Source of the DNA: Shouchella rhizosphaerae
GTDB lineage: Bacteria > Bacillota > Bacilli > Bacillales > Bacillaceae_D
Direction of reading: 5' to 3'
DNA length: 64,000 nucleotides
Assembly (NCBI RefSeq): GCF_900142675.1
Contig: NZ_FRBS01000004.1
Coordinates: forward strand, 1 to 64,000
The position numbers were made by a program, and so were the translations under genes. The notes under the pieces were generated by a model. That model searched no databases. It was not told the origin of the DNA and saw only the letters and a list, made by a program, of their open reading frames with translations. Below are positions 51,781 through 61,190 of the stretch, one piece after another; the stretch's first letter is position 1, and each line of letters opens with the position of its first letter.

Positions 51781-51974
51781 TAGTCTTAGGTTTAACATCA
51801 ACATTCATTCTTTTTCAGGCGCCTCTTTACATTTGTGTAACAAAATAGGTGATTCGTCTCATCTTTCGACATCAATCCACAACAATTTTCCAACCTTTTC
51901 CCCTTTCTCGCAAACCGTGTCCTTGATAAACTAAACGTTAGCATAGGAAATCTGGAAGAAACGTGGTGGAAATT

Positions 51975-52982
51975 ATGTGGTCATCTTCACAAATTGGCAT
52001 TGATTTAGGAACTGCCAATATTCTTGTTTACTCAAAAGAAAAAGGAATCATTTTAAATGAACCATCTGTTGTCGCTTTAAATACGGAAACACGTGATGTT
52101 CTCGCTATTGGGATAGAAGCAAAAAACATGGTCGGCAAAACGCCAGCCCAAATCGTTGCTATGCGCCCTCTCCGTGACGGCGTGATTGCTGATTTTGACG
52201 TAACAGCTAGCCTTTTAAAAGAAATAATGCGCAAGGCGAGCAAAAACATGGGCATGGCTGTCCGCAAGCCAACCGTTGTTGTGTGCGCGCCGACAGGCTC
52301 AACGTCTGTTGAACGAAGAGCCATCCTTGACGCAGTGCGCAGCTGTGGCGCTAAACAAGTCCATATTATTGAAGAACCTGTAGCTGCGGCGATCGGTGCA
52401 GACTTGCCTGTAGAAGAGCCAACAGCCAATGTGGTAGTCGACATCGGCGGCGGTACAACGGAAGTCGCCATCATTTCGTACGGCGGCGTAGTCTCTTCGA
52501 ATTCTGTCCGGGTCGGCGGAGATAAATTTGATGACGCGATTATTTCATACGTGCGCAAACAATACAATGTCCTCATTGGCGAACGGACAGCCGAGCAAAT
52601 TAAAATCGACATTGGCTATGCGCCAATTGACCATGAAACGCGGACAATGGAAGTGCGGGGCCGGGATCTTGTCAATGGTTTGCCGAAAACGATTGAATTA
52701 AACTCAAAAGAAGTCCAAGGTGCTTTAAGCGAGCTGTTATGGCAATTGCTTGAAGCATTGCGGAGCACATTGGAAGATTGCCCGCCAGAACTGTCAGGCG
52801 ATATTGTCGACCGAGGCGTTCTGTTGACAGGCGGTGGCGCCATGTTAAATGGCTTGCAAGATTGGATTGCCAACCAAATTGTTGTGCCTGTCCACGTTGC
52901 ACCAAACCCACTTGAATCTGTCGCTATCGGTACAGGGCGTTCCCTTGCTTTTATTGATAAACTACAAAAAGCGACTTTGTAA
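51975..52982 (+). CDS. mreBH: rod-shape protein MreBH
   Basis: 335 residues, bacterial actin homologue. Phosphate-binding motifs [13 protein letters not shown] (near residue 6) and [14 protein letters not shown] (near 155), adenosine motif [11 protein letters not shown] (near 283). The sequence is closest to MreBH, which in B. subtilis positions the LytE hydrolase and is sigma-I controlled. ATG 51975 with GGTGGA just upstream. Single gene with its own terminator. Confidence 0.88.
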   Translation: MWSSSQIGIDLGTANILVYSKEKGIILNEPSVVALNTETRDVLAIGIEAKNMVGKTPAQIVAMRPLRDGVIADFDVTASLLKEIMRKASKNMGMAVRKPTVVVCAPTGSTSVERRAILDAVRSCGAKQVHIIEEPVAAAIGADLPVEEPTANVVVDIGGGTTEVAIISYGGVVSSNSVRVGGDKFDDAIISYVRKQYNVLIGERTAEQIKIDIGYAPIDHETRTMEVRGRDLVNGLPKTIELNSKEVQGALSELLWQLLEALRSTLEDCPPELSGDIVDRGVLLTGGGAMLNGLQDWIANQIVVPVHVAPNPLESVAIGTGRSLAFIDKLQKATL

Positions 52983-53000
52983 AAGCACGATTTAGCCACG

Positions 53001-53030
53001 CTCAGGCTTTCTAAGGCCTGGGTTTTTTTA
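53001..53030 (+). terminator. terminator of mreBH
   Basis: CTCAGGC (53001-53007) and GCCTGGG (53016-53022), then a run of seven T's. Confidence 0.8.
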
Positions 53031-53046
53031 TTATTTGCTCCTAGTG

Positions 53047-53085
53047 AAAAAGCCTGTTTTGACCGTTATGTCAAAACAGGCTTTT
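53047..53085 (-). terminator. terminator of the fructose operon
   Basis: AAAAGCCTGTTTTGA/TCAAAACAGGCTTTT, a perfect 15-bp stem (53047-53061/53071-53085). Confidence 0.88.
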
Positions 53086-53087
53086 CG

Positions 53088-54980
53088 TTACTTGTTCTCA
53101 ATTGGCTTTTTAATGATTCCATATATGATTCCAGTCACAATCGCGCCAATTGCGATAGCCAACGCATACAGGCCGATGTAAGACCATGTGCTCTCATTGA
53201 CTAGGAACATTGTAAAAATGCCTCCATGTGGCGCAGGGAGCTGTATATGGAACAATCCGGTTAAACCGCCAGCCACAGCGGCGCCGACAACGCTTGCCGA
53301 AATAACACGGATTGGGTCTGCCGCCGCAAACGGAATCGCCCCTTCTGTAATGAAAGAAGCGCCAAGGACATAGTTTGTCCGCCCTGACTCTCGTTGCTGC
53401 TTCGTAAATTTATGCTTCCAAAACGTTGTGGCGATGGCAATCCCTAGTGGCGGCACCATTCCTGCAGCCATGACTGCTGCCTGGGGCCCAAGGTTGCCAG
53501 CATCAATCATCGCAATCCCAAACGTATAGGCTGCTTTATTAATCGGACCGCCCATGTCAATCGCCATCATGATTCCAAGAACCGTGCCTAGAATGACCAT
53601 GTTCCCTGTGCCGAGGTCGCCTAGCCAATTTTGCATTCCTGTGTTCACCCAAGCAAGGGGCGCAATTAAGTAGTACATAATTGTGCCTGTAAACAAAATA
53701 TTTAACACAGGCGTAAATAAGATCGTTTTTAACCCTTCAAGCGATTGAGGAATGCCAGACAGCAATTTGCGTACAAACAAGGCTAAGTAGCCTGCTAAAA
53801 ATCCAGCGAGCAAGCCGCCTAAAAATCCAGAATCGCCATTTACGGCCATAAACCCGCCAATTAAACCAGGGGCAAATCCTGGCCGGTCGGCTATGCTCAT
53901 TGCAATAAACGCAGCAAGAACGGGGATAAAGAGTGCAAATGCATTATCGCCACCAATCGCCATTAACAATTCGCGGATCGGGTTATCTGCGCCAAAAGCT
54001 GTCTCAAATACAAAGCTTAAGGCAATCAAAATTCCGCCGCCAATGACAAATGGAAGCATATTGGAAACGCCGTTCATTAAATGCTTGTAAATAGCAGCGC
54101 CTCCTGATTTTTTCTCTTCGCTTTGCTCGTTTTCGCCTTTGCCGCCACTGCCTTGGTAAACAGGTTCTTTTCCTGAAAGGGAACGATCAATTAACTCTGC
54201 TGGCTTACGGACGCCATCTGCCACTGGAGCAATGACCACGCGTTTGCCGCTAAAACGGTCCATTTCTACTTTTGTATCAGCAGCAACAATGATGCCGTCA
54301 GCTTCGTCAATTTCCGCTGCTGTTAAACGGTTTTTCACGCCTCCAGACCCGTTTGTCTCAACCTTTACTTTATAGCCGCGGTCAGTCGCTTCTTTCTTGA
54401 TCGCATCGGCAGCCATAAACGTATGGGCAATCCCAGTTGGACAGCCAGTCACAGCGAGAATGAATTTGCCAGAATCTTCGGAAGCGCTTTCGGTTTGTTC
54501 CTCTGGCTCCGCTTCTTTGTCTTCCATTGCTTGCTTTTCATCAATCAATGCCAGAATGTCATCCAATGAAGCTGCGTTGAGCAAGCCTTTTCGAAAATCG
54601 TCGTCCATTAAATAAGTTGACAGCTTTGCTAACGTTGCTAAATGTTCATTGTTTGCCCCTTCAGAGGCAGCAATCATGAAAAATAGATGGCTTGGCTGTC
54701 CGTCCAATGCGTCGTAATCAATCCCTGCTTTCGAGCGGCCAAACGCAATCGCTGGCGTTTTGACAGCTGCCGTTTTAGCATGTGGAATCGCAATGCCGTC
54801 GCCAAGGCCGGTCGTGCTTTGCGCTTCCCTTGCCAAAATCGCTTTTTTGTACGCTTCTGCATCGTTTAATCGCCCTGCTTCCCCAAGCTTGGCGATTAAT
54901 TCATCAATAACCGCTTCTTTCGTCGTTGACGCCAAGTCGAGAATCATTGTTTCTTTCTTGAGCAAATCAGAAATTTTCAT
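53088..54980 (-). CDS. fruA: PTS fructose-specific enzyme IIABC
   Basis: 630 residues in the order IIA-IIB-IIC. IIA phosphorylation His in IPHAKTAAV (near residue 64), IIB active Cys in VTGCPTGIAHTF (near 176), then a membrane IIC with about nine helices (from ~300). Imports fructose as fructose-1-phosphate. Follows fruK by 8 bp; AAAGGA ribosome site. Third gene of fruR-fruK-fruA. Confidence 0.94.
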   Translation of the reverse strand: MKISDLLKKETMILDLASTTKEAVIDELIAKLGEAGRLNDAEAYKKAILAREAQSTTGLGDGIAIPHAKTAAVKTPAIAFGRSKAGIDYDALDGQPSHLFFMIAASEGANNEHLATLAKLSTYLMDDDFRKGLLNAASLDDILALIDEKQAMEDKEAEPEEQTESASEDSGKFILAVTGCPTGIAHTFMAADAIKKEATDRGYKVKVETNGSGGVKNRLTAAEIDEADGIIVAADTKVEMDRFSGKRVVIAPVADGVRKPAELIDRSLSGKEPVYQGSGGKGENEQSEEKKSGGAAIYKHLMNGVSNMLPFVIGGGILIALSFVFETAFGADNPIRELLMAIGGDNAFALFIPVLAAFIAMSIADRPGFAPGLIGGFMAVNGDSGFLGGLLAGFLAGYLALFVRKLLSGIPQSLEGLKTILFTPVLNILFTGTIMYYLIAPLAWVNTGMQNWLGDLGTGNMVILGTVLGIMMAIDMGGPINKAAYTFGIAMIDAGNLGPQAAVMAAGMVPPLGIAIATTFWKHKFTKQQRESGRTNYVLGASFITEGAIPFAAADPIRVISASVVGAAVAGGLTGLFHIQLPAPHGGIFTMFLVNESTWSYIGLYALAIAIGAIVTGIIYGIIKKPIENK

Positions 54981-54988
54981 TCCTTTGT

Positions 54989-55909
54989 TTACCCCTCTCT
55001 ATAAATAGTGACCGCTACCTCGTCCATGAGTGCTTCGATCGTCGTCCGTTCAGCAAAGCCTGTTGAAAAGGCTGTAGCGCTTCCTGAAGCAACAGCAAAA
55101 CGGAAAGCTTCGGGAAGGGACATCCCTTCCGCCGTGGCGCCGATAAACCCTGCTACAACGGAATCCCCTGCACCGACGGAGTTTTTGACAGTGCCTCTTG
55201 GCGTCGTTGCCAACAAAATCGATTGCTCTGTAGCAAGCAACGCACCGTCCCCAGCAAATGTAACAAAGACATGGCCGATTCCTTTCGCCACAAGCGCCTT
55301 AGCATGGGGAACAGCCGCTTCGAGAGAATCGATCGCTTCGCCTGCAAACTCAGCCAATTCATGTTGGTTAGGCTTAATGAAGTCTGGCTGTGCAGCAACT
55401 GCTTCTTCTAGCGGTTTTCCGCTAGTATCTATAAAGACAGAAACACCGCGGTCTTTAAGCAACTTGCTCCATTTCGCATATACATTTGTCTCAAGGCTTG
55501 GAGGGACGCTGCCTGCGAAAACGACCACATCGTTTGCTTTCAGTTGTGTCAACTGCTCTTCAAGTGCTGCTACATCATTTGCTGCAATCGCCGGAGAAAC
55601 GCCATTGACTTCTGTTTCCACATCCGCTTTTAGCTTAATGTTGATACGAGTGTCGCCGCTTATTTCAATAAAAGACGTGTGGACACCGTCTGCCTCTACA
55701 TTGGCTTTAATGTATTCGCCTGTAAAACCGCCAATGAAGCCAAGCGCGGTGCTCGGATGGCCGATCCGCTTTAGCACACGGGAGACATTAATGCCTTTGC
55801 CGCCGGGTGCTTTGTAGTCATGGGCTGCCCGGTTTACACCTCCCTTATTTATTGAATCGAGCGCGACAAAGTAATCCATTGCCGGATTTAACGTCACTGT
55901 GTAAATCAT
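54989..55909 (-). CDS. fruK: 1-phosphofructokinase
   Basis: 306 residues, PfkB family. Phosphorylates fructose-1-phosphate to the 1,6-bisphosphate. N-terminal GGKGINVSRVLKRIG and C-terminal anion-hole motif NSVGAGDSVVAGF with the catalytic Asp. Overlaps the fruR stop by four bases (ATGA), so tightly coupled. Confidence 0.95.
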   Translation of the reverse strand: MIYTVTLNPAMDYFVALDSINKGGVNRAAHDYKAPGGKGINVSRVLKRIGHPSTALGFIGGFTGEYIKANVEADGVHTSFIEISGDTRINIKLKADVETEVNGVSPAIAANDVAALEEQLTQLKANDVVVFAGSVPPSLETNVYAKWSKLLKDRGVSVFIDTSGKPLEEAVAAQPDFIKPNQHELAEFAGEAIDSLEAAVPHAKALVAKGIGHVFVTFAGDGALLATEQSILLATTPRGTVKNSVGAGDSVVAGFIGATAEGMSLPEAFRFAVASGSATAFSTGFAERTTIEALMDEVAVTIYREG

Positions 55910-56670
55910 TGTTCTACCACCTTGATTGTCGTCTTAGCTGCAAGTTGTGAAAACAGCTCTGGTTGTTCTTCACGTGTATAAGAGCTTGTGATGATGGCGG
56001 CACGCTCCACATCGGCAATTTTTGAAAACGAAACGTCGCCAAATTTTGTATGGTCTGCTAACACATATGTTTGCCGCCCTCGTTTTAGCGCTTGTACTTT
56101 TATATAGGCTTCTTCAAGATCAGGAGTTGTATACCCATCACTAGGGGTAATGCCATTTGTGCCAAGAAACACAAAGTCAAAGCGAAAGGCATCAATCGCC
56201 TCCAACGCGTTTCGGCCAACAAAAGCGTGTGTGCCTTTTTTTGCATACCCGCCAAGCACATGTGTGTCAATTTCGGCTTCAAGCAAATGGGCAATATTTG
56301 TTAATCCATTTGTCACAACTACAATCTGTTTGCCTTTCAAAAAGGGGATCATTTCATAAGTAGTTGTCCCTGCATCTAAAAACAGGCAATCTCCATCTTG
56401 TACGAGTTCAGCAGCCTGCTTGGCAATTTTTATTTTTTCCTGACGGTTTTTGAGCGTTTTTTGCGCGATTGTTGGCTCATCTCGCATTTTTTTCAATAAC
56501 GTAGCACCGCCATGAATGCGCTTTAATTTATTTCTCTGCTCAAGCTCCGTCAAGTCTCGTCGTATCGTAGACTCAGAAGCACCAGTTTCTACAATTAATT
56601 CTTGAATTTTCACCACTTCGTTCTTTGCGAGAAGGGCGAGGATTTTTTCTTGCCTTTCCAATGTCAGCAT
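55906..56670 (-). CDS. fruR: DeoR-family repressor of the fructose operon
   Basis: 254 residues. DeoR helix-turn-helix at 1-55 (ETGASESTIRRDLTELE), then a sugar-phosphate-sensing domain (DAGTTTYEMIPFL). Likely releases DNA on binding fructose-1-phosphate. ATG 56670 is chosen for GAGGTG six bases upstream. First gene of the operon it regulates. Confidence 0.92.
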   Translation of the reverse strand: MLTLERQEKILALLAKNEVVKIQELIVETGASESTIRRDLTELEQRNKLKRIHGGATLLKKMRDEPTIAQKTLKNRQEKIKIAKQAAELVQDGDCLFLDAGTTTYEMIPFLKGKQIVVVTNGLTNIAHLLEAEIDTHVLGGYAKKGTHAFVGRNALEAIDAFRFDFVFLGTNGITPSDGYTTPDLEEAYIKVQALKRGRQTYVLADHTKFGDVSFSKIADVERAAIITSSYTREEQPELFSQLAAKTTIKVVEQ

Positions 56671-56696
56671 TTCGCACACCTCAGCTCTCTTTGCTT

Positions 56697-56725
56697 AGTA
56701 TACAACCAAAAACATTCAAATTCAA
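56697..56725 (-). promoter_or_regulatory. promoter of fruRKA
   Basis: Minus strand TTGAAT (56720-56725), 17 bp, TATACT (56697-56702). The -35 region contains a direct repeat TTGAATTTGAATG, which could be part of the FruR site. Confidence 0.65.
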
Positions 56726-56773
56726 TCATTTTCACCCAAAAGTAAGCTTTTTGTTGCACCGGGCAAACGGCAA

Positions 56774-56814
56774 GCAAAAAACACAGCAATCCTGACAAGA
56801 TCCTGTGTTTTTGC
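56774..56814 (-). terminator. terminator of the nos-yfmR operon
   Basis: GCAAAAAACACAG/CTGTGTTTTTGC hairpin (56774-56786/56803-56814). Confidence 0.75.
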
Positions 56815-56827
56815 TCGTTCGTATGAT

Positions 56828-58711
56828 CTATTTCGACTGTAATGCTTCTATTTTTTCGGCCAGTTCTGCCCAGCGATTAAGAGCGGCCTCCAACTCACTG
56901 TCCAGCATTTCTTTTTCTTTTAGCAAATCAGCAATTCGCCCATAATCACTGCCTGCGTCGGCAATCGCCTGCTCAAGGATCTGCTGTTTTTCTTCAAGCG
57001 CTGCTATATGGCCATCAATTTGCTCCCATTCGCGTTGCTCATTATATGATAACTTTTTTTGTTCTTTTTTCGGCTGTGGCGTTGGCACTTGTTCGTGCTG
57101 TGGCTGTTTATCGGTGATGTCGTTTCTGCCCGTCATATAATCACTGTAATCGCCGTCATAGCGCAACAAGCGATTGCCTTCGAAAATCAGCATTCGGTCA
57201 ACAACACGGTCAAGGAAATAGCGATCATGGCTAACCACAACAACCGCGCCAGGGAATGTGTCTAAATAGTCTTCTAGTACAGCAAGTGTTTCGACATCTA
57301 GGTCATTTGTTGGTTCGTCGAGGAACAACACATTCGGTTCGCCCATTAGCACGCGCAGCAAATACAAACGTCTTTTTTCACCGCCTGACAAACGGCGAAT
57401 ATAGGTCCATTGTTGCGACCGTGGAAACAGAAAACGTTCAAGCATTTGCTCGGCATAAATAGCATCCCCTTTTGTGGTGTAAACCACTTCAGCAACTTCC
57501 TTAATGTATTCAACCACGCGCAAATCGCCGTCAAGCTCTGCATCTTCTTGGCGGTAATAGCCGATCCGCACTGTTTCGCCCACATCAACCGTCCCGCTGT
57601 CGGGAGCAGTCCTCCCTGCCATCATATTCAGCAACGTTGTTTTTCCGCTGCCATTTTCGCCAATAATGCCAAGCCGTTCATTTTTCCCCATTAAGAAAGA
57701 CAAGTCGGAAAAAAGCATCTTTCCTTGGTACGATTTGCTAACTTGGCGAAGCTCAATCACTTGTTTGCCAAGACGTTTATGGCCAATTGGCATATCCAGC
57801 TGCCTATTGGCATTTGGGCCAGTTTGGGCATTCAGTGCTTCTACCCGTTGAATCCGTGCCTTTTGCTTCGTCGTTCTCGCCTTCGCTCCTCGCTTTAGCC
57901 AGGCAAGCTCCCGCCTAAGCAAATTTTTGCGCTTATCCTCCGCTTGCTCTGCTTGCGCTTTGCGTTCCGCTTTTTCTTCTAAATAGGTCTCAAAGTTGCC
58001 AACATACCGGTATAGCGCTCCCTCTGATAACTCAAAAATGGTATTGGCGACGCGGTTTAAAAAGTAGCGGTCGTGAGTGATCACGATCAATGCACCAGGA
58101 TATTGTTTTAAATGTTCTTCCAACCATTCAACCGTTGCATGGTCAAGATGGTTCGTCGGCTCGTCGAGTAATAGCAAATCAGCTGGCTGAATGAGTGCCC
58201 GCGCCAAGGCAACACGTTTTTTCTGGCCACCTGACAACGTGCCAAGCTTCGCCGAAAGGGCCGAAACCCCAAGTTTGCTAAGAATGGTTTTCGCCTGTGT
58301 AGCCGCTTCCCAAGCGCCAACGCGGTCCATTTCCTCTTGCCATTTCAGAAGCTCAGTTTGGCTCTTGTTATCGTGTGGGTGTGCCTCTAAGTCTTGAAGC
58401 GCCTTTTCATAGCTCGCTACCGTTCGCATCAACGTCGATTCGCTCTTGTAAATATAGCGAATGGCTGTTTCATTTTCTGGCATGTCGAGCTGTTGCGGCA
58501 AGTATTCTAGCGTAAACTCATTGGCATGAAACAAAGCGCCCCCATCAAACCCTTCGACTCCGGCGAGCCCTTTTAACAACGTCGATTTGCCTGTGCCATT
58601 AACGCCAAGCAAGCCAATTCTGTCGCCTTTTTCTAAACTAAAGTGAATCGATTCAAAACAAATCTTGTCGCCAAAAGACTTTGTTAGCCCTTCTGCTCGA
58701 AGTAAACTCAT
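56828..58711 (-). CDS. yfmR: ABC-F ATPase YfmR/Uup type
   Basis: 627 residues, no membrane segments. Two ATPase domains: Walker A GVNGTGKST (near 38) and GENGSGKTT (near 353), signatures LSGGQKKR and LSGGEKRR, each with DEPTNHLD or DEPTNDLD. A linker (about 240-300) and a C-terminal coiled coil (about 550-627). ABC-F proteins act on stalled ribosomes; YfmR is linked in B. subtilis to relief of proline-type stalling together with EF-P. Downstream of nos by 12 bp, so co-transcribed. Confidence 0.9.
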   Translation of the reverse strand: MSLLRAEGLTKSFGDKICFESIHFSLEKGDRIGLLGVNGTGKSTLLKGLAGVEGFDGGALFHANEFTLEYLPQQLDMPENETAIRYIYKSESTLMRTVASYEKALQDLEAHPHDNKSQTELLKWQEEMDRVGAWEAATQAKTILSKLGVSALSAKLGTLSGGQKKRVALARALIQPADLLLLDEPTNHLDHATVEWLEEHLKQYPGALIVITHDRYFLNRVANTIFELSEGALYRYVGNFETYLEEKAERKAQAEQAEDKRKNLLRRELAWLKRGAKARTTKQKARIQRVEALNAQTGPNANRQLDMPIGHKRLGKQVIELRQVSKSYQGKMLFSDLSFLMGKNERLGIIGENGSGKTTLLNMMAGRTAPDSGTVDVGETVRIGYYRQEDAELDGDLRVVEYIKEVAEVVYTTKGDAIYAEQMLERFLFPRSQQWTYIRRLSGGEKRRLYLLRVLMGEPNVLFLDEPTNDLDVETLAVLEDYLDTFPGAVVVVSHDRYFLDRVVDRMLIFEGNRLLRYDGDYSDYMTGRNDITDKQPQHEQVPTPQPKKEQKKLSYNEQREWEQIDGHIAALEEKQQILEQAIADAGSDYGRIADLLKEKEMLDSELEAALNRWAELAEKIEALQSK

Positions 58712-58723
58712 GTGCATCTTCCT

Positions 58724-59815
58724 TTAATGTTCTTCTATTATCCCTTTCCTACAATAGGGTGGCTTTTCTTGGAAGTAATTCGGCGAAACGATGCGATTAT
58801 CAAACGACTGGTGAAAAATATCCGTCTGCGCTGGGGACATCGGCGGGATTAGCCACGTCCAGTCGCCTGTCACGTCGCGCCCTGCTTCTATTTCATTGCC
58901 AATAAAACGTTGAAACTGTTTTGCGGCAGTATGGTGATCGACTATGCTTACGCCTTGTTCCTGATACGAATAGAGAACAGCACGGTTTAATTCAACAAGC
59001 GCTTGATCGCGCCATAGGGATGCTTCACGCTCCATGCTGATTCCGAGCACGGCAGCCACTTCTGGCAAGCGGTTATAGCGGAAATCATCGGCTAAATTGC
59101 GGGCGCCGATTTCCGTGCCCATATACCAACCGTTAAACGGCGCTGCGTAATAAGAAATGCCGCCAATTTCTAGGCGCATATTTGATATAAACGGCACTGC
59201 GTACCATTTAAGGTTCAGCCTTGCAAATGCTTCGTTATCAGGATGGACAAGGGCCACTTCTTTAATCAGATGCTCGGGGATAGGGAATAGCTGAGGGGGA
59301 CGTGCACCCACCGATATGACAAGGGGTAGCACATCAAAATCGCCCCCTGCACCAACCCAGCCAAGCTGCTTGCAAATGTCCGTTAATTCAAGGGAAGCAG
59401 GATCGCCAATAATGCGGCCATCACCGCGATAGCCTGCATAACGGACAAGTTGCGCATTCCAAATGCGGATTGAAGCCCCTTGTTTAAACACCGTAATCGT
59501 CGGAATGACTTTTCCACCGTTTGTCGCATATTCAATATGCCTAAAAAGCGCTTGTGCGACCGCTTCTTCTGTACGTGCTTCCCGTTCATCAATAACGGTA
59601 AGCCGTTCCCAAAATAAGCGGCCAATGCAACGATTGCTGTTACGCCAAGCGAGCCTCGCCCCAAATGCAAGCTCCTCAGCCGTATGCTCGTATGTGCCGT
59701 CTGTACGGATCGCTTCGCAAACGTCGCGAATCCGCGCTTCTTTGCCGTCTAAGCAACGCTCCTCGTAAAAAAGGGAAAGAAACTCAACAGCCTCATCTTC
59801 CAAACGATTTGCCAT
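58724..59815 (-). CDS. nos: bacterial nitric oxide synthase, oxygenase
   Basis: 363 residues, oxygenase domain only, as in other Bacillus NOS. Heme-ligating Cys63 in RNSNRCIGR. The arginine-binding Glu and pterin contacts are in the C-terminal [17 protein letters not shown] region. Makes NO from arginine with a borrowed reductase; NO protects against oxidative stress and some antibiotics. AGGAGG ribosome site. Operon with the ribosome-rescue ATPase yfmR. Confidence 0.95.
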   Translation of the reverse strand: MANRLEDEAVEFLSLFYEERCLDGKEARIRDVCEAIRTDGTYEHTAEELAFGARLAWRNSNRCIGRLFWERLTVIDEREARTEEAVAQALFRHIEYATNGGKVIPTITVFKQGASIRIWNAQLVRYAGYRGDGRIIGDPASLELTDICKQLGWVGAGGDFDVLPLVISVGARPPQLFPIPEHLIKEVALVHPDNEAFARLNLKWYAVPFISNMRLEIGGISYYAAPFNGWYMGTEIGARNLADDFRYNRLPEVAAVLGISMEREASLWRDQALVELNRAVLYSYQEQGVSIVDHHTAAKQFQRFIGNEIEAGRDVTGDWTWLIPPMSPAQTDIFHQSFDNRIVSPNYFQEKPPYCRKGIIEEH

Positions 59816-59829
59816 ATTGCCATCCTCCT

Positions 59830-59867
59830 AAAAAAACTGTGCAGCGTCCTATGCTGCACAGCCTTTT
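59830..59867 (-). terminator. terminator of the glutathione peroxidase gene
   Basis: CTGTGCAGC-gtcctat-GCTGCACAG (59837-59861), minus strand followed by TTTTTTT. It lies just past the stop and before nos. Confidence 0.85.
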
Positions 59868-60353
59868 CTATGCATCGGCCTTCAGTTCTTCGATGACATC
59901 TGCTTCAATCGTTTCCGGTTTTGTAGCAGGCGCATAACGCTTAATGACTTCGCCTTTTCGGTTGACGAGAAATTTCGTGAAGTTCCATTTAATCTCTTCG
60001 CTCAACATTCCCTTTTTGGCCGCTTTCAAATAGTTGAACAACGGGTTGGCATGTTTGCCTTTCACATCTGTTTTTGCAAACAGTGGGAACGTAACGCCGA
60101 AATTGATTTTACACACCTGTTCCATGTCTTCATCGGCAACCGGCTCCTGGTTTAAAAATTGGTTGCTTGGAAAGCCGAGCACATAAAAGCCTTTTTCCTT
60201 ATAGTCATTGTACAGCTTTTCAAGCCCTGCAAACTGTGAAGCAAAGCCGCATTTAGTTGCGGTATTGACAATGAGCAAAACATTGCCTTTGTAAGCTGAT
60301 AATGAAACGTCTTGGCCGCTACTCGTTTTAACCGAAAAATCGTACACAGACAA
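59868..60353 (-). CDS. bsaA: glutathione peroxidase-family thiol peroxidase
   Basis: 161 residues. Peroxidatic Cys35 in NTATKCGFASQF, Gln in FPSNQF and Trp in WNFTKFLV complete the catalytic set; a second Cys (VCKINFG, near 80) may be the resolving one, so thioredoxin is the likely donor. TTG start at 60353 with AAAGGAG nine bases upstream. B. subtilis BsaA/GpoA type. Confidence 0.92.
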   Translation of the reverse strand: MSVYDFSVKTSSGQDVSLSAYKGNVLLIVNTATKCGFASQFAGLEKLYNDYKEKGFYVLGFPSNQFLNQEPVADEDMEQVCKINFGVTFPLFAKTDVKGKHANPLFNYLKAAKKGMLSEEIKWNFTKFLVNRKGEVIKRYAPATKPETIEADVIEELKADA

Positions 60354-60467
60354 ACGGGTTCGCTCCTTTTACTTTAAGTATACTGCGGTTTGGCACCAAT
60401 TAAAACCGATTTGTTTCACCGGTCGAGCAGCAGCTAAATCGTCCCCACTATGAAAACTGCCATCGAT

Positions 60468-61181
60468 TTAAGGGTTGCGTCTGGCAAAATCAACAAATCG
60501 GAAGCGGTCCGCACGATGGCGTGACTCTGTGTACTGGAAAGGCACAGCATTGTCAAAATACGTATAGCTTCTGACAACGACTACACGGCCACTTTCATCG
60601 AGGTCAAGCATGGCCTCGTCTTCCTCAGTCGCCGCTTCAACGACAATTTCCTTTTTGGCAAAGCTGATAGCAAGGCCTAGTTGCTTCTCAATGTAGGCAT
60701 AAATGCTGCCCGCACAAATGTCTTTCGTTAAACCAGGGACAAGACTGGAAACAAACGTGTCCTTATCCAATATAATTCGTTCCCCATCAATTAAGCGGAT
60801 TCGCTCCACTTGCCAAACTTGCTCACCTGTTTCAATTTCCAACTTTTTTGCGATTGTTTTATCTGCTTTAACAGCTGTAAAGCAGACAACATCCGTCTTA
60901 GCTTGCAAACCAAGCTTTTCATTTAGTTCTTGGAAGCTTGCAACGCCTGAAACCGGGAAATCGAGGCGTGCGACATCAAGCACAACAGAACCTCTGCCTT
61001 GTATCTTTTGAATATACCCGTGTTCTGATAACATTTTCAGTGCTTTGCGAATCGTTTCCCTCGATGCTTGGAACATCTCTGTCAGTTCGTTTTCAGAAGG
61101 CAACGTTTCGCCAGGAGCATAAACACCGCTATTGATTGCTTGTATGAGCGCTTGATAAATCGATTGAAACTTGTTTTTCAC
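60468..61181 (-). CDS. treR: trehalose operon repressor TreR (GntR/HutC family)
   Basis: 237 residues. Winged helix at 1-70 (LPSENELTEMFQASRETIRKAL) and a UTRA effector domain. Senses trehalose-6-phosphate and releases operator DNA. GTG start; AAGGAG is 12 bases upstream. Third gene of treP-treA-treR; a matching operator lies before treA. Confidence 0.92.
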   Translation of the reverse strand: MKNKFQSIYQALIQAINSGVYAPGETLPSENELTEMFQASRETIRKALKMLSEHGYIQKIQGRGSVVLDVARLDFPVSGVASFQELNEKLGLQAKTDVVCFTAVKADKTIAKKLEIETGEQVWQVERIRLIDGERIILDKDTFVSSLVPGLTKDICAGSIYAYIEKQLGLAISFAKKEIVVEAATEEDEAMLDLDESGRVVVVRSYTYFDNAVPFQYTESRHRADRFRFVDFARRNP

Positions 61182-61190
61182 GTGCTTCTC

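Noticed and set aside
52028-52612. 194-codon minus-strand frame inside mreBH
   Set aside because: Antisense shadow of a conserved actin-fold gene.
55008-55817. 269-codon plus-strand frame inside fruK
   Set aside because: Antisense shadow; Ser/Ala/Pro-rich, no family resemblance, and fruK is unambiguous.
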